Assembly: GCF_002723455.1 (NCBI RefSeq) | Contig: NZ_PDUS01000004.1 | Location: forward strand, 154,726-218,725 | Reading direction: 5' to 3' | DNA: 64,000 nucleotides | Source of the DNA: Pseudoalteromonas sp. 3D05 | Lineage (GTDB): Bacteria; Pseudomonadota; Gammaproteobacteria; Enterobacterales; Alteromonadaceae | In this document: piece after piece, positions 1-8,966 of the stretch | Position numbering within the stretch: position 1 is the stretch's first letter | Layout: each line of letters begins with the position of its first letter | Notes under the pieces: generated by a model | What the model was told of the DNA's origin: nothing | Seen by the model: the letters and a program-made list of their open reading frames with translations, nothing else | Databases searched by the model: none | Program-made: the position numbers and the translations under genes

Positions 1-120
1 CCCTCCTTCTTGATGGCCCAGATTTTGGTAATCGACCTTGCAATTGAATATAAGAGGCAAAGTTAAATAAATGTTTAATCCTTCCTTTTAACGAAACTAA
101 TTTCGCTAACTAGGGCGTAC
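1..120. other. Left edge, no supported gene
   Basis: One forward frame is open from the window edge to a TAA at 64-66 (21 codons). It could be the tail of a gene lying to the left, but the peptide is too short to recognise. I see no promoter, terminator or RNA gene here. Confidence 0.3.
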
Positions 121-384
121 CTATATTCTAAAAATCTTTCTAATTAAACTGGCCGTTAGTAGTGATACAACCATAATCACAATGCAATAGGTAACAAGCA
201 TCGTTGAAGAGGTCGCAAGCTCGATTAATTGGTTATTCTCCCCAGTACACAAGTTAGTTTCATAGTTAAACGTACCACTATTGTCTAAACAACTGTCAGC
301 GAGTAAGAACCCGTGTAGCCACCACACAACAACTAAACTGGCTGACACGCCAACTAATGAAGGCAGTAAAGTATTTTTCATCAT
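121..384 (-). CDS. Small hypothetical membrane protein (87 aa)
   Basis: I do not recognise this protein. It has two hydrophobic segments, at roughly residues 8-28 and 60-82, with a short polar loop between them that carries two cysteines (about residues 32 and 46), suggesting a possible extracytoplasmic disulphide. It starts with two consecutive ATG codons and has no clear Shine-Dalgarno sequence. It stands alone, 64 bases downstream of the exonuclease gene on the same strand. It could be a real small membrane protein or a chance open frame; the two clean membrane spans favour a gene. Confidence 0.5.
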   Translation of the reverse strand: MMKNTLLPSLVGVSASLVVVWWLHGFLLADSCLDNSGTFNYETNLCTGENNQLIELATSSTMLVTYCIVIMVVSLLTASLIRKIFRI

Positions 385-448
385 AAAACCAATTGAATTA
401 CTAAATTTCAGTATGTTAGGTTATCAAATAACATTCGATTTAACTGCT

Positions 449-1093
449 TTAAAGTGCAACTTTTACTATATCAGCCAGCTTTAGTTCATTTGCACAACTA
501 ATATGATGACACTGTGCCAATAACAATTCAGCTGTAGCAGTCGCATCCGTTAATGCGTGATGGTTAGCGTAATAAGGTAGCCCATAGCGTGCTCTGCATG
601 CTGAAAGCGTTAAGTCATCTAATGCTATTTCTTGCCCCTGTTGTAGTAGGCGCTTTTTTTCAATTTGGAAGGTATCAACAATTAATTTCGGTTTAGCACT
701 AATACCATGTGCTTTGAAAGCACACTTTAAAAAACTCCAATCTAAAGTTGCATTATGAAACACTAAAATGGCGTCATCAAAGTGCCTACTGAGCTTGTTT
801 AAAATGTCACTCAAGCTTTGCCCCTGAGCGACCTCTTGTTGGGCAATTCCATGAAAAATCGGGCTTTGCTCAAGTTGTTTAACTTCTTTATTAATGTAGT
901 GCTCTGCTTTACTTAACTTTATACACTGCTGATCCACCAGCACCCATGCTACAGAGACGATTTCATGCTGCTTTGCGTCTAGCCCTGTTAGCTCTAAGTC
1001 AATGACAAGATAACGCTGACTGAACACACTTTTAGCGAGCAACCTTTGTCGTGATATGTATTCGCTTAACCACCGTTTAACCACGTTTAGCAC
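449..1093 (-). CDS. DnaQ-like 3'-5' exonuclease (DEDDh family)
   Basis: This resembles the exonuclease domain of DNA polymerase III epsilon. Visible motifs are Exo I as VIDLELTG (D32 and E34), Exo II in the FHNATLDWSFL stretch, and Exo III as HHALTDATATAELL with the histidine typical of DEDDh enzymes. At 214 aa it has no C-terminal polymerase-binding tail of the true DnaQ type, so it is more likely an accessory exonuclease of DNA or RNA 3' ends. The longest frame begins with GTG at 1093; a second GTG at 1084 has an AGG eight bases upstream and may be the true start. It lies 15 bases downstream of the DUF294 gene and is probably co-transcribed with it. Confidence 0.8.
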   Translation of the reverse strand: MLNVVKRWLSEYISRQRLLAKSVFSQRYLVIDLELTGLDAKQHEIVSVAWVLVDQQCIKLSKAEHYINKEVKQLEQSPIFHGIAQQEVAQGQSLSDILNKLSRHFDDAILVFHNATLDWSFLKCAFKAHGISAKPKLIVDTFQIEKKRLLQQGQEIALDDLTLSACRARYGLPYYANHHALTDATATAELLLAQCHHISCANELKLADIVKVAL

Positions 1094-1108
1094 CTAAGTT
1101 ATGAACCA

Positions 1109-2947
1109 TTACAAACTGCCTCGCGCAAATTTAAAGGCTGCGGCTTGTTGAGCTTGTTTGATTAAATAAAATGCCTCTTTTAGTTGATGGCGTTCTAGTG
1201 AATTTAACTTATCAGGGTTAATGCAATTACTGGGTAAACCCTCTTCGTTAATCTGTGTTCTTAACCGTAACTGAGTTAAAAATCGCCAACAATCCTTTAA
1301 GTTATATACATCTTGATTATTAAGCTGAGGGTACTTCAATAACGCATCGAGGCGCTCTTGTGTATTTGCCCGGCGAACACCAGCTTTAAGCGCATACAAA
1401 CGTACAATGTCATTGATGATGACTACACCCCGTTTTTTTAAATCTATGTACTTATGCTGTTTGGCATCTTTTTCTAACTTAAACTGATTAAACAAACCTA
1501 TAGGCACTGGCGTCGATTTAATATCGCTGGCCATGGCCGCATAAAATAACTCGTCACGCGAAATGCGCGTAAGCTGTTCACAAAAACTGGTATAAAGTGA
1601 GTTTGAACCTTCAATAAATCGTAAATCAAAAAATATTTTACAGTTAAGCATTGCCTCTGGCGTTGGGCTTTTTATCCACTTAAAAAAACGTTCACACCAA
1701 TCTGAAATACTCATTCTACACAGCTCACTGCTGGCCATTATATTACCTGGACAACGTCGGATACCGCATTCAACGAGCTGCTCACAAACAAACTCACCCA
1801 TACGACGGAAATAATCTTGATGAGCTTCACTTAAATCATCAGGTAATAGTAATCCATTGTCTTGATCTGAATGCAGTGTTTGCTCCTCACGCGCTTGCGA
1901 GCCAAAACAGATAAAACTAAAACTAGTGGGAGCTGCACCATTGTCTTCTTGAAATAGATGAATTAATCGTGATGTTAATGCGTCAGTTAAGCCGCTAAGT
2001 AGCTTACCTATCAATGATATATCATCGATGTTGTGTGAAAAACCACGCAATAATTCAGGTATTTCAGCAGCATAGCGCTTTAGATCAACAATGCTATGCG
2101 CTTTATAAATACGGCCAATTAATTGTACAGGGTCACTTTTTTGTTGTCTGAGCAAATCTGTACTGGTGATCATACCTAATGCTTTGTGGTGTTCATCGAG
2201 TACCGGTAAGTGATGAATATTATGTTTAAGCATTAAATGCAGCGCTGAAAAAACCCGATTATTCTCAAAGATGTATTTAGGTTTTTTACTCATTATTGAG
2301 TTGATCGCCTCTTTAGGATCAACCTCGTCTGCAAGTACACGATTACGTAAATCACGATCTGTTACCACCCCCACTAATCTCTCAAACTCAGTGATCATGA
2401 TTGAGGAAACGCCATATTTTTTCATTTTCTTTGCCGTTTGGCGAATACTGGCATCAGGGGCTAAAGTAACCGCTTTACGAGACATTAATTCAGAGATCTT
2501 ACGCTCCGACCAACTTTCGTTCTGACTTTTATAATGTGATGAAAGTAATCGATTAGCATGTGCCCGCACAAAGTATTGCTCGAACGGTTTATATTCGCGG
2601 CGCAAAAAATCAAAGGCATCTTGATTGAGCATATACACAATGCCCTCTTTTTGCGTTTCTAAACGATTTTGTATTGCCTCTCCGGTTAATAAAGATGGGA
2701 ATCCAAAATAATCTCCCTGCGCTAAACGCGTGATAACGTCACCTTTAGCATCCACTAAATCATATAAACCTGAGCGAATCAGAAACAATTTCGGTGATGC
2801 TGACTGCAACCACTGAGTCTGATTTTCACGGGTTAAATAAATACTATCTAAGTGAGCGGCAAAATAATCAGTGGCACTGCTATCAATCTGACTAAACGGT
2901 GTTTGGGCTATAACAAATTGGGCGACTTCCTGCTGCTCATTATTCAT
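1109..2947 (-). CDS. cNMP-binding / CBS pair / DUF294 putative nucleotidyltransferase
   Basis: This is a large cytoplasmic signalling protein. In order it has a cyclic-nucleotide-binding-like domain (about residues 20-130), two CBS motifs (about 155-280), a DUF294 nucleotidyltransferase-like domain whose core GSQAREEQTLHSDQD lies near residue 350, and a helical C-terminal region. The G-S-x-R-x-E...S-D-Q-D signature resembles the GlnD/GlnE family active site. The target is unknown. In other gammaproteobacteria I recall this gene beside the acetate symporter and CrbS genes, so a role in carbon-source signalling is inferred. I prefer the ATG at 2947, with TGAG seven bases upstream, over the GTG at 2959. 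Confidence 0.85.
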   Translation of the reverse strand: MNNEQQEVAQFVIAQTPFSQIDSSATDYFAAHLDSIYLTRENQTQWLQSASPKLFLIRSGLYDLVDAKGDVITRLAQGDYFGFPSLLTGEAIQNRLETQKEGIVYMLNQDAFDFLRREYKPFEQYFVRAHANRLLSSHYKSQNESWSERKISELMSRKAVTLAPDASIRQTAKKMKKYGVSSIMITEFERLVGVVTDRDLRNRVLADEVDPKEAINSIMSKKPKYIFENNRVFSALHLMLKHNIHHLPVLDEHHKALGMITSTDLLRQQKSDPVQLIGRIYKAHSIVDLKRYAAEIPELLRGFSHNIDDISLIGKLLSGLTDALTSRLIHLFQEDNGAAPTSFSFICFGSQAREEQTLHSDQDNGLLLPDDLSEAHQDYFRRMGEFVCEQLVECGIRRCPGNIMASSELCRMSISDWCERFFKWIKSPTPEAMLNCKIFFDLRFIEGSNSLYTSFCEQLTRISRDELFYAAMASDIKSTPVPIGLFNQFKLEKDAKQHKYIDLKKRGVVIINDIVRLYALKAGVRRANTQERLDALLKYPQLNNQDVYNLKDCWRFLTQLRLRTQINEEGLPSNCINPDKLNSLERHQLKEAFYLIKQAQQAAAFKFARGSL

Positions 2948-3003
2948 AACTGTACTCACATAAATAAGTGTATAAATACTGTACTGCTATCTGTTAAAAA
3001 TAA

Positions 3004-3027
3004 AAAGCCCGACAAAAGTCGGGCTTT
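3004..3027 (-). terminator. Rho-independent terminator of the symporter operon
   Basis: A 10-bp perfect stem, AAAGCCCGAC / GTCGGGCTTT, with an AAAA loop. On the minus strand it is followed by a T-rich run. It lies 24 bases past the symporter stop codon and before the DUF294 gene, so it separates those two transcripts. Confidence 0.9.
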
Positions 3028-3050
3028 GAAATATATTACTAACATATTAT

Positions 3051-4775
3051 TTAGTGAGCGTGGGCTTCACTAGACCCTTTAGGGTTACGTATCCCTTCAA
3101 CCATTTCTTGGATTTCAACAGGTGTTTCACCGGTTAGTTTCATTACAATTGCAGCAACACCAAAGTTAACAATCATACCAATCAAACCAATACCTTCAGG
3201 TGAAATACCTAAGAACCAATGTTCAGGACTATTTAGTTCAGGGCTAACAAATTTAAAGAAGATAATGTAAGCAGCAGTAAAGGTTATACCTGTTACCATG
3301 CCGGCAATTGCTCCCTCTTTATTCATCGATTTTGAGAAAATACCCATAATGATCGCCGGGAAGAAACTCGCAGCCGCTAAACCGAATGCAAATGCCACCA
3401 CCGACGCCACAAAGCCGGGCGGGTTTATACCAAAGTATGCCGAGATAACAATCGCTACCATCGCAGCTAACCTCGCTGCCAATAACTCTTGTTTATCACT
3501 GATGTCTGGTTTTAGAGTTCGTTTGAGTAAATCATGCGACACAGAGGTCGAGATAACCAATAATAAACCCGCGGTTGTTGAAAGCGCTGCGGCTATACCA
3601 CCCGCTGCAACTAATGCGATAACCCACGCTGGTAAGTTAGCAATCTCTGGGTTTGCCAACACCATAATATCGCGGTCAACTTTGACTTCATTAGCGCTAT
3701 TTGGATCATCAATTTTGCCTGCGGTATAGAACATTTTGCCATCACCATTTTTATCATTAAAGGTAATAAGTCCTGTTCTTTCCCAATTTTTAATCCAAGC
3801 AGGTGCTTGTGCGTACTCGGTACCACTGCCATCTTTACCATTAATGGTATCAATCATGTTTACGCGAGCAAATGACGCAACTGCAGGTGCAGTGGTGTAA
3901 ACAATCGCAATGAATACTAATGTCCACGCTGCAGAAATACGTGTATCTTTAACACGAGGAACCGTGAAGAAACGTACAATAACGTGTGGTAAACCCGCTG
4001 TACCCACCATCAAGGCACCAGTGATTGCAAATACATCAATCATACTCTTAGAGCCTTCGGTGTATTGGGCAAAACCAAGCTCAGAACTCAAGCCATCTAA
4101 TTTATCCAACACATACATGCCAGAGCCATCACTTAACGTAGCACCAAAGCCAGTTTGTGGGAAAAAGTGACCTGTCATCATCATTGAGATGAAAATTGCT
4201 GGCACTAAATAAGCGAATACAAGTACGCAGTATTGTGCTACCTGAGTGTATGTAATACCTTTCATGCCACCTAAAACAGCATAGAAAAATACGATAACCA
4301 TACCAATGTATACACCCGTTTCAATTTCAACTTCTAAGAAACGAGAGAATACAACGCCTACGCCACGCATTTGCCCTGCAATATAAGTAAAGCAAATGAA
4401 AATAGCACAAAATATTGCCACCAAACGCGCTGTGCGAGAGTAGTAACGGTCGCCAATAAAGTCAGGTACTGTAAATTTACCAAATTTACGTAGATAAGGT
4501 GCAAGGCACATAGCAAGCAGTACATAACCACCCGTCCAGCCCATTAGGTATACGCCACCGTCATAACCTGCGAACGAGATAATTCCGGCCATTGAGATAA
4601 ATGACGCCGCACTCATCCAGTCAGCAGCGGTTGCCATACCATTTGCAAGCGGCGGTACACCACCACCAGCGACATAAAACTCATTTGTTGAGCCAGCTCG
4701 GGCCCAAATTGCAATGCCGATATAAAGCGCGAAGCTTAAACCAACAATTAAAAACGTGAGTGTTTGAACATCCAT
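3051..4775 (-). CDS. Sodium:solute symporter large subunit (acetate-type, VC_2705 subfamily)
   Basis: A 574-aa inner-membrane protein with about 13 hydrophobic segments and the sodium:solute symporter fold. It is probably the acetate (or other short carboxylate) uptake system. The partner is the small DUF4212 subunit encoded 11 bases upstream, which is diagnostic of the VC_2705-type two-component symporters rather than E. coli-type ActP. A long hydrophilic loop (about residues 300-375) carries a calcium-loop-like stretch, DKNGDGK, near residue 345. The ATG at 4775 has AGGAG upstream. The gene shares a control region with crbS and ends at a strong terminator, consistent with CrbS/CrbR control. 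The substrate is inferred from context. Confidence 0.9.
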   Translation of the reverse strand: MDVQTLTFLIVGLSFALYIGIAIWARAGSTNEFYVAGGGVPPLANGMATAADWMSAASFISMAGIISFAGYDGGVYLMGWTGGYVLLAMCLAPYLRKFGKFTVPDFIGDRYYSRTARLVAIFCAIFICFTYIAGQMRGVGVVFSRFLEVEIETGVYIGMVIVFFYAVLGGMKGITYTQVAQYCVLVFAYLVPAIFISMMMTGHFFPQTGFGATLSDGSGMYVLDKLDGLSSELGFAQYTEGSKSMIDVFAITGALMVGTAGLPHVIVRFFTVPRVKDTRISAAWTLVFIAIVYTTAPAVASFARVNMIDTINGKDGSGTEYAQAPAWIKNWERTGLITFNDKNGDGKMFYTAGKIDDPNSANEVKVDRDIMVLANPEIANLPAWVIALVAAGGIAAALSTTAGLLLVISTSVSHDLLKRTLKPDISDKQELLAARLAAMVAIVISAYFGINPPGFVASVVAFAFGLAAASFFPAIIMGIFSKSMNKEGAIAGMVTGITFTAAYIIFFKFVSPELNSPEHWFLGISPEGIGLIGMIVNFGVAAIVMKLTGETPVEIQEMVEGIRNPKGSSEAHAH

Positions 4776-4786
4776 TACTTAAGCTC

Positions 4787-5050
4787 CTATTCGTCTACGC
4801 CGTATTTTTTATCCAACGTATTCATTTTGAAAACGTAAACAAAAATCAAAGCCACAAAGGTATAAATAGCGCCTTGCTGGGAGAACCAGAAGCCGAGTTT
4901 AAACCCAAAAAAACGTACTTCATTAAGTACATCTACCAGTAAAATGCCAAAACCAAACGACACAACAAACCACACTGCTAATAATTTAAATAGCAGCGAA
5001 ATGTTTTCCGCCCAGTAAGCTTTTGCTTGTTCTTCATCTTTAAAAGCCAT
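4787..5050 (-). CDS. Sodium:solute symporter small subunit (DUF4212)
   Basis: This 87-aa membrane protein has a soluble N-terminus (MAFKDEEQAKAYW), two membrane spans (about residues 17-45 and 55-78) and the GFWFSQQGAIYTFV stretch typical of DUF4212. Such proteins occur next to the VC_2705-type large symporter subunit and are thought to assemble with it. The ATG is preceded by GAGGAAA. It is the first gene of a two-gene operon and is divergent from crbS. Confidence 0.9.
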   Translation of the reverse strand: MAFKDEEQAKAYWAENISLLFKLLAVWFVVSFGFGILLVDVLNEVRFFGFKLGFWFSQQGAIYTFVALIFVYVFKMNTLDKKYGVDE

Positions 5051-5158
5051 TTTTATTTCCTCTTCAACATCGTTAAAAGTGATGTGTTTTTTATTTTCGT
5101 TATTAAACTTAGCAATGCCTTAACAAGATTGATTTGAGACCATAGTCGTAACATCAAG

Positions 5159-5175
5159 TTAACGTTTACGTAAAC
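5159..5175. promoter_or_regulatory. GTTTACGTAAAC palindrome upstream of the symporter operon
   Basis: A perfect 12-bp palindrome at 5164-5175 sits inside the longer stretch TTAACGTTTACGTAAA. It lies about 115 bases upstream of the DUF4212 start. Its TTTACGT...ACGTAAA layout resembles operators I recall for MerR-family LiuR regulators of branched-chain and acyl-CoA metabolism in related bacteria. That assignment is inference; the palindrome itself is directly visible. Confidence 0.45.
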
Positions 5176-5285
5176 TGTAAAACGCAACCTGTTAAATTTA
5201 AGTTAAAAATCTTTAATATCATAAACTTAATTATTTCCAGCTCCATAATGACTAAAAAAAATACGCTTTTATGCTGATCTTCGAC

Positions 5286-5296
5286 ATTAGTCTAAT
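5286..5296. promoter_or_regulatory. ATTAGTCTAAT palindrome, candidate CrbR site
   Basis: An inverted repeat, ATTAG-T-CTAAT, in the symporter/crbS control region. The core TTAGTCTAA also occurs in the acs/porin control region at 15754. CrbR is a NarL/LuxR-type regulator, and these often bind short inverted repeats. Assignment to CrbR is inference from the shared occurrence. Confidence 0.4.
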
Positions 5297-5434
5297 AAAA
5301 ACACAAAATTAAAATAACTATATAATTATCAACACCTTGAAAATATTGTTAAATCACCATTCCAAATTGACGACGCAAATGACTGACAACTTCTGGTATG
5401 GTATGAACTAACATAATAAAAATCGTATTAAGTC

Positions 5435-8400
5435 ATGACTGCCGCACTGATATTTGTTGCTTTAGCCTACATAGGCGTATTATTTTGGTTAGCTAACTGG
5501 GGAGACAAAACGACTCCACTATCAAAACGGATTAGCCACCACCCTTTTGTATACTCGTTTTCATTGGGGATTTATTGTACTTCGTGGACCTATTACGGCT
5601 CTGTTGGCACTGCAGCAACCAGCAGCTGGAGTTATTTACCTATTCTATTGGGGCCCGCATTATTATTTATATTTGGCCAAGGCTTTTTAAGAAAGCTGGT
5701 GCTAGTCAGTAAAAAACAAAACATCACCACCATTGCTGATTTTATCTCCGCACGCTACGGCAAACGCCAAACTACCGCGATCATGGTCACAGTTATAGCC
5801 TTACTCGCAACCATTCCTTACATCGCATTACAGTTAAAAGCCCTCAGTAGTAGCTTTTTGCTGCTTCAAAGCGACAACAAGATATCAGGCTCTATGGTCG
5901 CTTTGTCCGCAACACTTGTTATGACCATGTTCGCCATATTTTTTGGCACTCGAAAAGTCGATGTCACTGAATACCGATCAGGCCTTATGCTAGCAGTTGC
6001 CTTTGAATCGTTAATAAAATTACTCGCACTAGTCGCTGTGGCTGGTTTGGCGGTATACACCTTATTGAATTTACCCGAAGAGCGTGAAGTATTAATCAGT
6101 GAATCGCTTTGGTCACATTGGAATAGTTTTAATTTTTTTGGCTTTAATTTTATTGGTCAATCATTAATGGCTGCGGCAGCCATTATATGTTTACCAAGAC
6201 AATTTCATGTCACCGTGGTCGATAATCAAGATAAACGGCACTTATTCACAGCGCGTTGGGCATTCCCACTTTATTTACTACTGACCGCAGCAATGATTTT
6301 ACCGATAGCAACTGCGGCCATTCACCCTAACATTGGTAACGGATTTTCACCTGACAGCTTTGTACTCGCGCTGCCTTTAATGCATGAAAACATCCCCCTT
6401 ACTACATTCGTGTTTATTGGTGGTATTTCCGCAGCCACTGCGATGATCGTCGTAGCAACTCTGACCCTCAGCACGATGATCTCAAACGATGTAGTACTAC
6501 CGTTAATGTTGCGTCGTAAATTTAAACGCAACCTGATCACCAGCAGTTATAAATCGCAGATTTTACTAGTTAGACGCTTTACTATTGCTGGTATTTTAAT
6601 TCTGTCATATTTTTATCAGCAATGGTTTGGCCATGGAAAAGCACTCGCGAGCATGGGGTTAGTTGCCTTCTCACTTGTTACGCAATTGCTGCCTGCGATT
6701 GTCGGGGGATTATATTGGCGAAAAGGTCATGCTTATGGTGTGTACGCAGGTCTTTTAGCGGGCTTTAGTTGTTGGGTGTTATTTTTAATGCTGCCAATTT
6801 TAGATGCCGGAAACACCCTTGACACAGAGCTTCAGCAAACGTTAATCACGCGTGGAACACTGATTGCTTTGTTTGCAAATATAGGCTGTTACATTAGCTT
6901 TTCATTAGGTGCAGATGAGCGTTTAATTGACAAAATTCAAGCAGCTGCATTTGTTAACCCAAAAGAGCAAGCTGTCCTTGCTAGGCGCTTAAATAAAAAC
7001 GTTCAAGCCACTGTTTATGATTTTAAAGTGCTGCTACAAACTTTTTTAGGTGTACAACGCAGTCAGCAAGTAATGGCTCAATTCTCGCTCACAAATCCAC
7101 TTGGCGATAACAACGCTCACCCTTCCCCTGAATTCATTGCATATTGTGAACGTGCCCTCACAGGTGTGTTAGGAGCGTCTTCAGCTCAAGCGCTTGTTCA
7201 TACTGTTGCTTCAGGTAAACGAATGGCGTTTGAAGAAGTGGTTAACTTTTTTGATGAAACCACACAAGCACTGCAGTTTAATCAAAACTTATTATTTACT
7301 TCATTAGAAAACTTGAGCCATGGTATTTCTGTGGTTGATAAAGACCTCAACCTCGTTGCGTGGAATAAACGATACGCTGAAATGTTTGATTACCCAGCCG
7401 ACTTTTTAGAGGTTGGTCAACCAATTGAAGACATTATTCGTTACAATGCAGAGCGCGGAGAGTGTGGCCCAGGTGAAATAGATCGACAAGTAGAAAAGCG
7501 CGTACAGCATTTAAAAAATGGCACTTCACATCACTTCATCCGTCATCGCCGCAATGGCCAAGTATACGAAATGACAGGCAACCCACTGCCAGATGGTGGG
7601 TTTGTTACCAGTTTTTCAGACATCACCACGCACATTGCCACTCAAAATGCGCTTGAAGAAGTAAATATGGACCTTGAAAACCGCATTGAGGCCCGTACGC
7701 AAGAGATACGTACTATTAATAAAGATCTCGAAGCACAAATCGACAGCCGCGTTCAAACAGAGCAAGCACTCACTTTAGCCAAGAGAGAGGCAGAACAAGC
7801 AAATGATAGTAAGACACGCTTTTTGGCTTTAGCCAGCCATGACATTTTACAGCCACTCAATGCCGCGCGGTTATACTTAGCAGCCATTGATGAAAAATCG
7901 TTAGCTGACAATAATATCAATAACTTTGAAAAGCTGGGTGCGAGTCTCGATTCAACCGTGCACCTTATGTCAGCCCTTCTTGAAATTGCGAAGCTGGAAC
8001 AAGGTGCGATGACACCTTCACCACGCCATTTTAATATTGACGATATATTAGCGCCGCTGCGTAATGAATACGCTATTTTATCCAGTGAAAAAGGCCTTAA
8101 ATTACATGTTCGCTCGCAGGGTCAAATTGTTCATAGCGACATTACTTACTTGCGCCGCATAATTCAAAATCTAGTATCTAATGCTGTTAAATACACTGAA
8201 AGCGGCAAAGTACTCGTTGCATGCCGTAAACGTAAACACCACCTACGTATTGAGGTTTGGGATACAGGCCCCGGAATTAGTGATAGTGAACAAGCAAAAA
8301 TCTTCAACGATTTTTACCGCATTGAAGCCGGCGATAACAAAGGTGTCGGACTCGGTTTAGGTGTTGTAAAACGCATGGTAGATTTACTAAGCTTGCGATT

Positions 8401-8875
8401 AGAAGTGCACTCAACGGTCAAAAAAGGCAGTCGCTTTAGTATTGAAGTTCCTTATGGCGACAATCAATTTGTACAGCAAAAAAAGGCGACTAACAGCTTG
8501 TTTGAAAATCGCGCCGCAATGAATGTTATTGCTGTAGATGATGACCCTGAGAATCTCAATGCCATGGCGAGTTTATTACAAAAATGGCAAGCAAATTATC
8601 AGCTCTTTGACCATGTTGAAACGGTGATGGAATACGCTAAGCTCCACAGTGCACCTGACGTCATTCTAATGGATTATCAACTTGGCCATGAATGTGATGG
8701 CATAACGCTTATTAAAACCTTGCGTGAAATTTGGCAAAGCCCTGTACCCGCTATTTTGATTACCGCTGTGCGTGATGATGAACTAAAGCAAGCGACTAAA
8801 GCCGCTGATATTCATTACTTATCCAAACCGATAAAGCCAGGGAAATTAAAAGCACTGCTTAATCACAGTACGTGA
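5435..8875 (+). CDS. crbS: CrbS-type hybrid sensor histidine kinase with SSS transporter domain
   Basis: A 1146-aa inner-membrane hybrid kinase. In order it has a sodium:solute-symporter-like domain with about 12-13 spans (residues 1-500), a linker, a PAS domain (about 615-735, LSHGISVVDKDLNLVAWN), a coiled region, HisKA with the phospho-acceptor H802 in LASHDILQPLN, an ATPase with NLVSNAVKY, DTGPGI and GVGLGLG motifs, and a C-terminal receiver with D1080 in ILMDYQL. This architecture is that of CrbS/CbrA kinases; CrbS with CrbR activates acs in Vibrio and Pseudomonas. The acs, symporter and crbR genes nearby favour CrbS over CbrA. Whether the transporter domain senses or moves a ligand is unresolved. 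Confidence 0.88.
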   Translation: MTAALIFVALAYIGVLFWLANWGDKTTPLSKRISHHPFVYSFSLGIYCTSWTYYGSVGTAATSSWSYLPILLGPALLFIFGQGFLRKLVLVSKKQNITTIADFISARYGKRQTTAIMVTVIALLATIPYIALQLKALSSSFLLLQSDNKISGSMVALSATLVMTMFAIFFGTRKVDVTEYRSGLMLAVAFESLIKLLALVAVAGLAVYTLLNLPEEREVLISESLWSHWNSFNFFGFNFIGQSLMAAAAIICLPRQFHVTVVDNQDKRHLFTARWAFPLYLLLTAAMILPIATAAIHPNIGNGFSPDSFVLALPLMHENIPLTTFVFIGGISAATAMIVVATLTLSTMISNDVVLPLMLRRKFKRNLITSSYKSQILLVRRFTIAGILILSYFYQQWFGHGKALASMGLVAFSLVTQLLPAIVGGLYWRKGHAYGVYAGLLAGFSCWVLFLMLPILDAGNTLDTELQQTLITRGTLIALFANIGCYISFSLGADERLIDKIQAAAFVNPKEQAVLARRLNKNVQATVYDFKVLLQTFLGVQRSQQVMAQFSLTNPLGDNNAHPSPEFIAYCERALTGVLGASSAQALVHTVASGKRMAFEEVVNFFDETTQALQFNQNLLFTSLENLSHGISVVDKDLNLVAWNKRYAEMFDYPADFLEVGQPIEDIIRYNAERGECGPGEIDRQVEKRVQHLKNGTSHHFIRHRRNGQVYEMTGNPLPDGGFVTSFSDITTHIATQNALEEVNMDLENRIEARTQEIRTINKDLEAQIDSRVQTEQALTLAKREAEQANDSKTRFLALASHDILQPLNAARLYLAAIDEKSLADNNINNFEKLGASLDSTVHLMSALLEIAKLEQGAMTPSPRHFNIDDILAPLRNEYAILSSEKGLKLHVRSQGQIVHSDITYLRRIIQNLVSNAVKYTESGKVLVACRKRKHHLRIEVWDTGPGISDSEQAKIFNDFYRIEAGDNKGVGLGLGVVKRMVDLLSLRLEVHSTVKKGSRFSIEVPYGDNQFVQQKKATNSLFENRAAMNVIAVDDDPENLNAMASLLQKWQANYQLFDHVETVMEYAKLHSAPDVILMDYQLGHECDGITLIKTLREIWQSPVPAILITAVRDDELKQATKAADIHYLSKPIKPGKLKALLNHST

Positions 8876-8879
8876 TGTG

Positions 8880-8890
8880 CTAGGTACTAG
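8880..8890. repeat. CTAGGTACTAG short repeat
   Basis: An 11-base element just past the crbS stop. Related copies lie at 46097 (CTAGGTACTAA) and, in more degenerate form, at 37437-37466. All three are intergenic. Function unknown. Confidence 0.4.
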
Positions 8891-8925
8891 GCAATAAATT
8901 AAACAGACTCGTGCTAAACAACATA

Positions 8926-8955
8926 AGTACACCTAGCAATTTTGCTAGGTGTACT
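8926..8955. terminator. Bidirectional terminator, crbS / DUF2339
   Basis: A perfect 14-bp stem, AGTACACCTAGCAA / TTGCTAGGTGTACT, with a two-base loop, between two convergent genes. The flanking T-tracts are weak (GTTTATT on the plus side), but its position and stem strength fit a shared terminator. Confidence 0.75.
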
Positions 8956-8966
8956 GTTTATTAAAA

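Larger units (their letters stand above)
5051..5434. promoter_or_regulatory. Divergent control region, symporter operon and crbS
   Basis: This 384-base AT-rich region separates the symporter operon from crbS. No gene is seen. It holds two palindromes listed separately: a TTAACGTTTACGTAAA-type element at 5159-5175 and ATTAGTCTAAT at 5286-5296. Promoter hexamers could not be assigned with confidence. Confidence 0.6.

Noticed and set aside
3298-3729. Open frame of 143 codons on the plus strand, opposite the symporter gene
   Set aside because: It is antisense to a strongly conserved membrane protein, is alanine- and isoleucine-rich as a mirror of it, and has no ribosome site.
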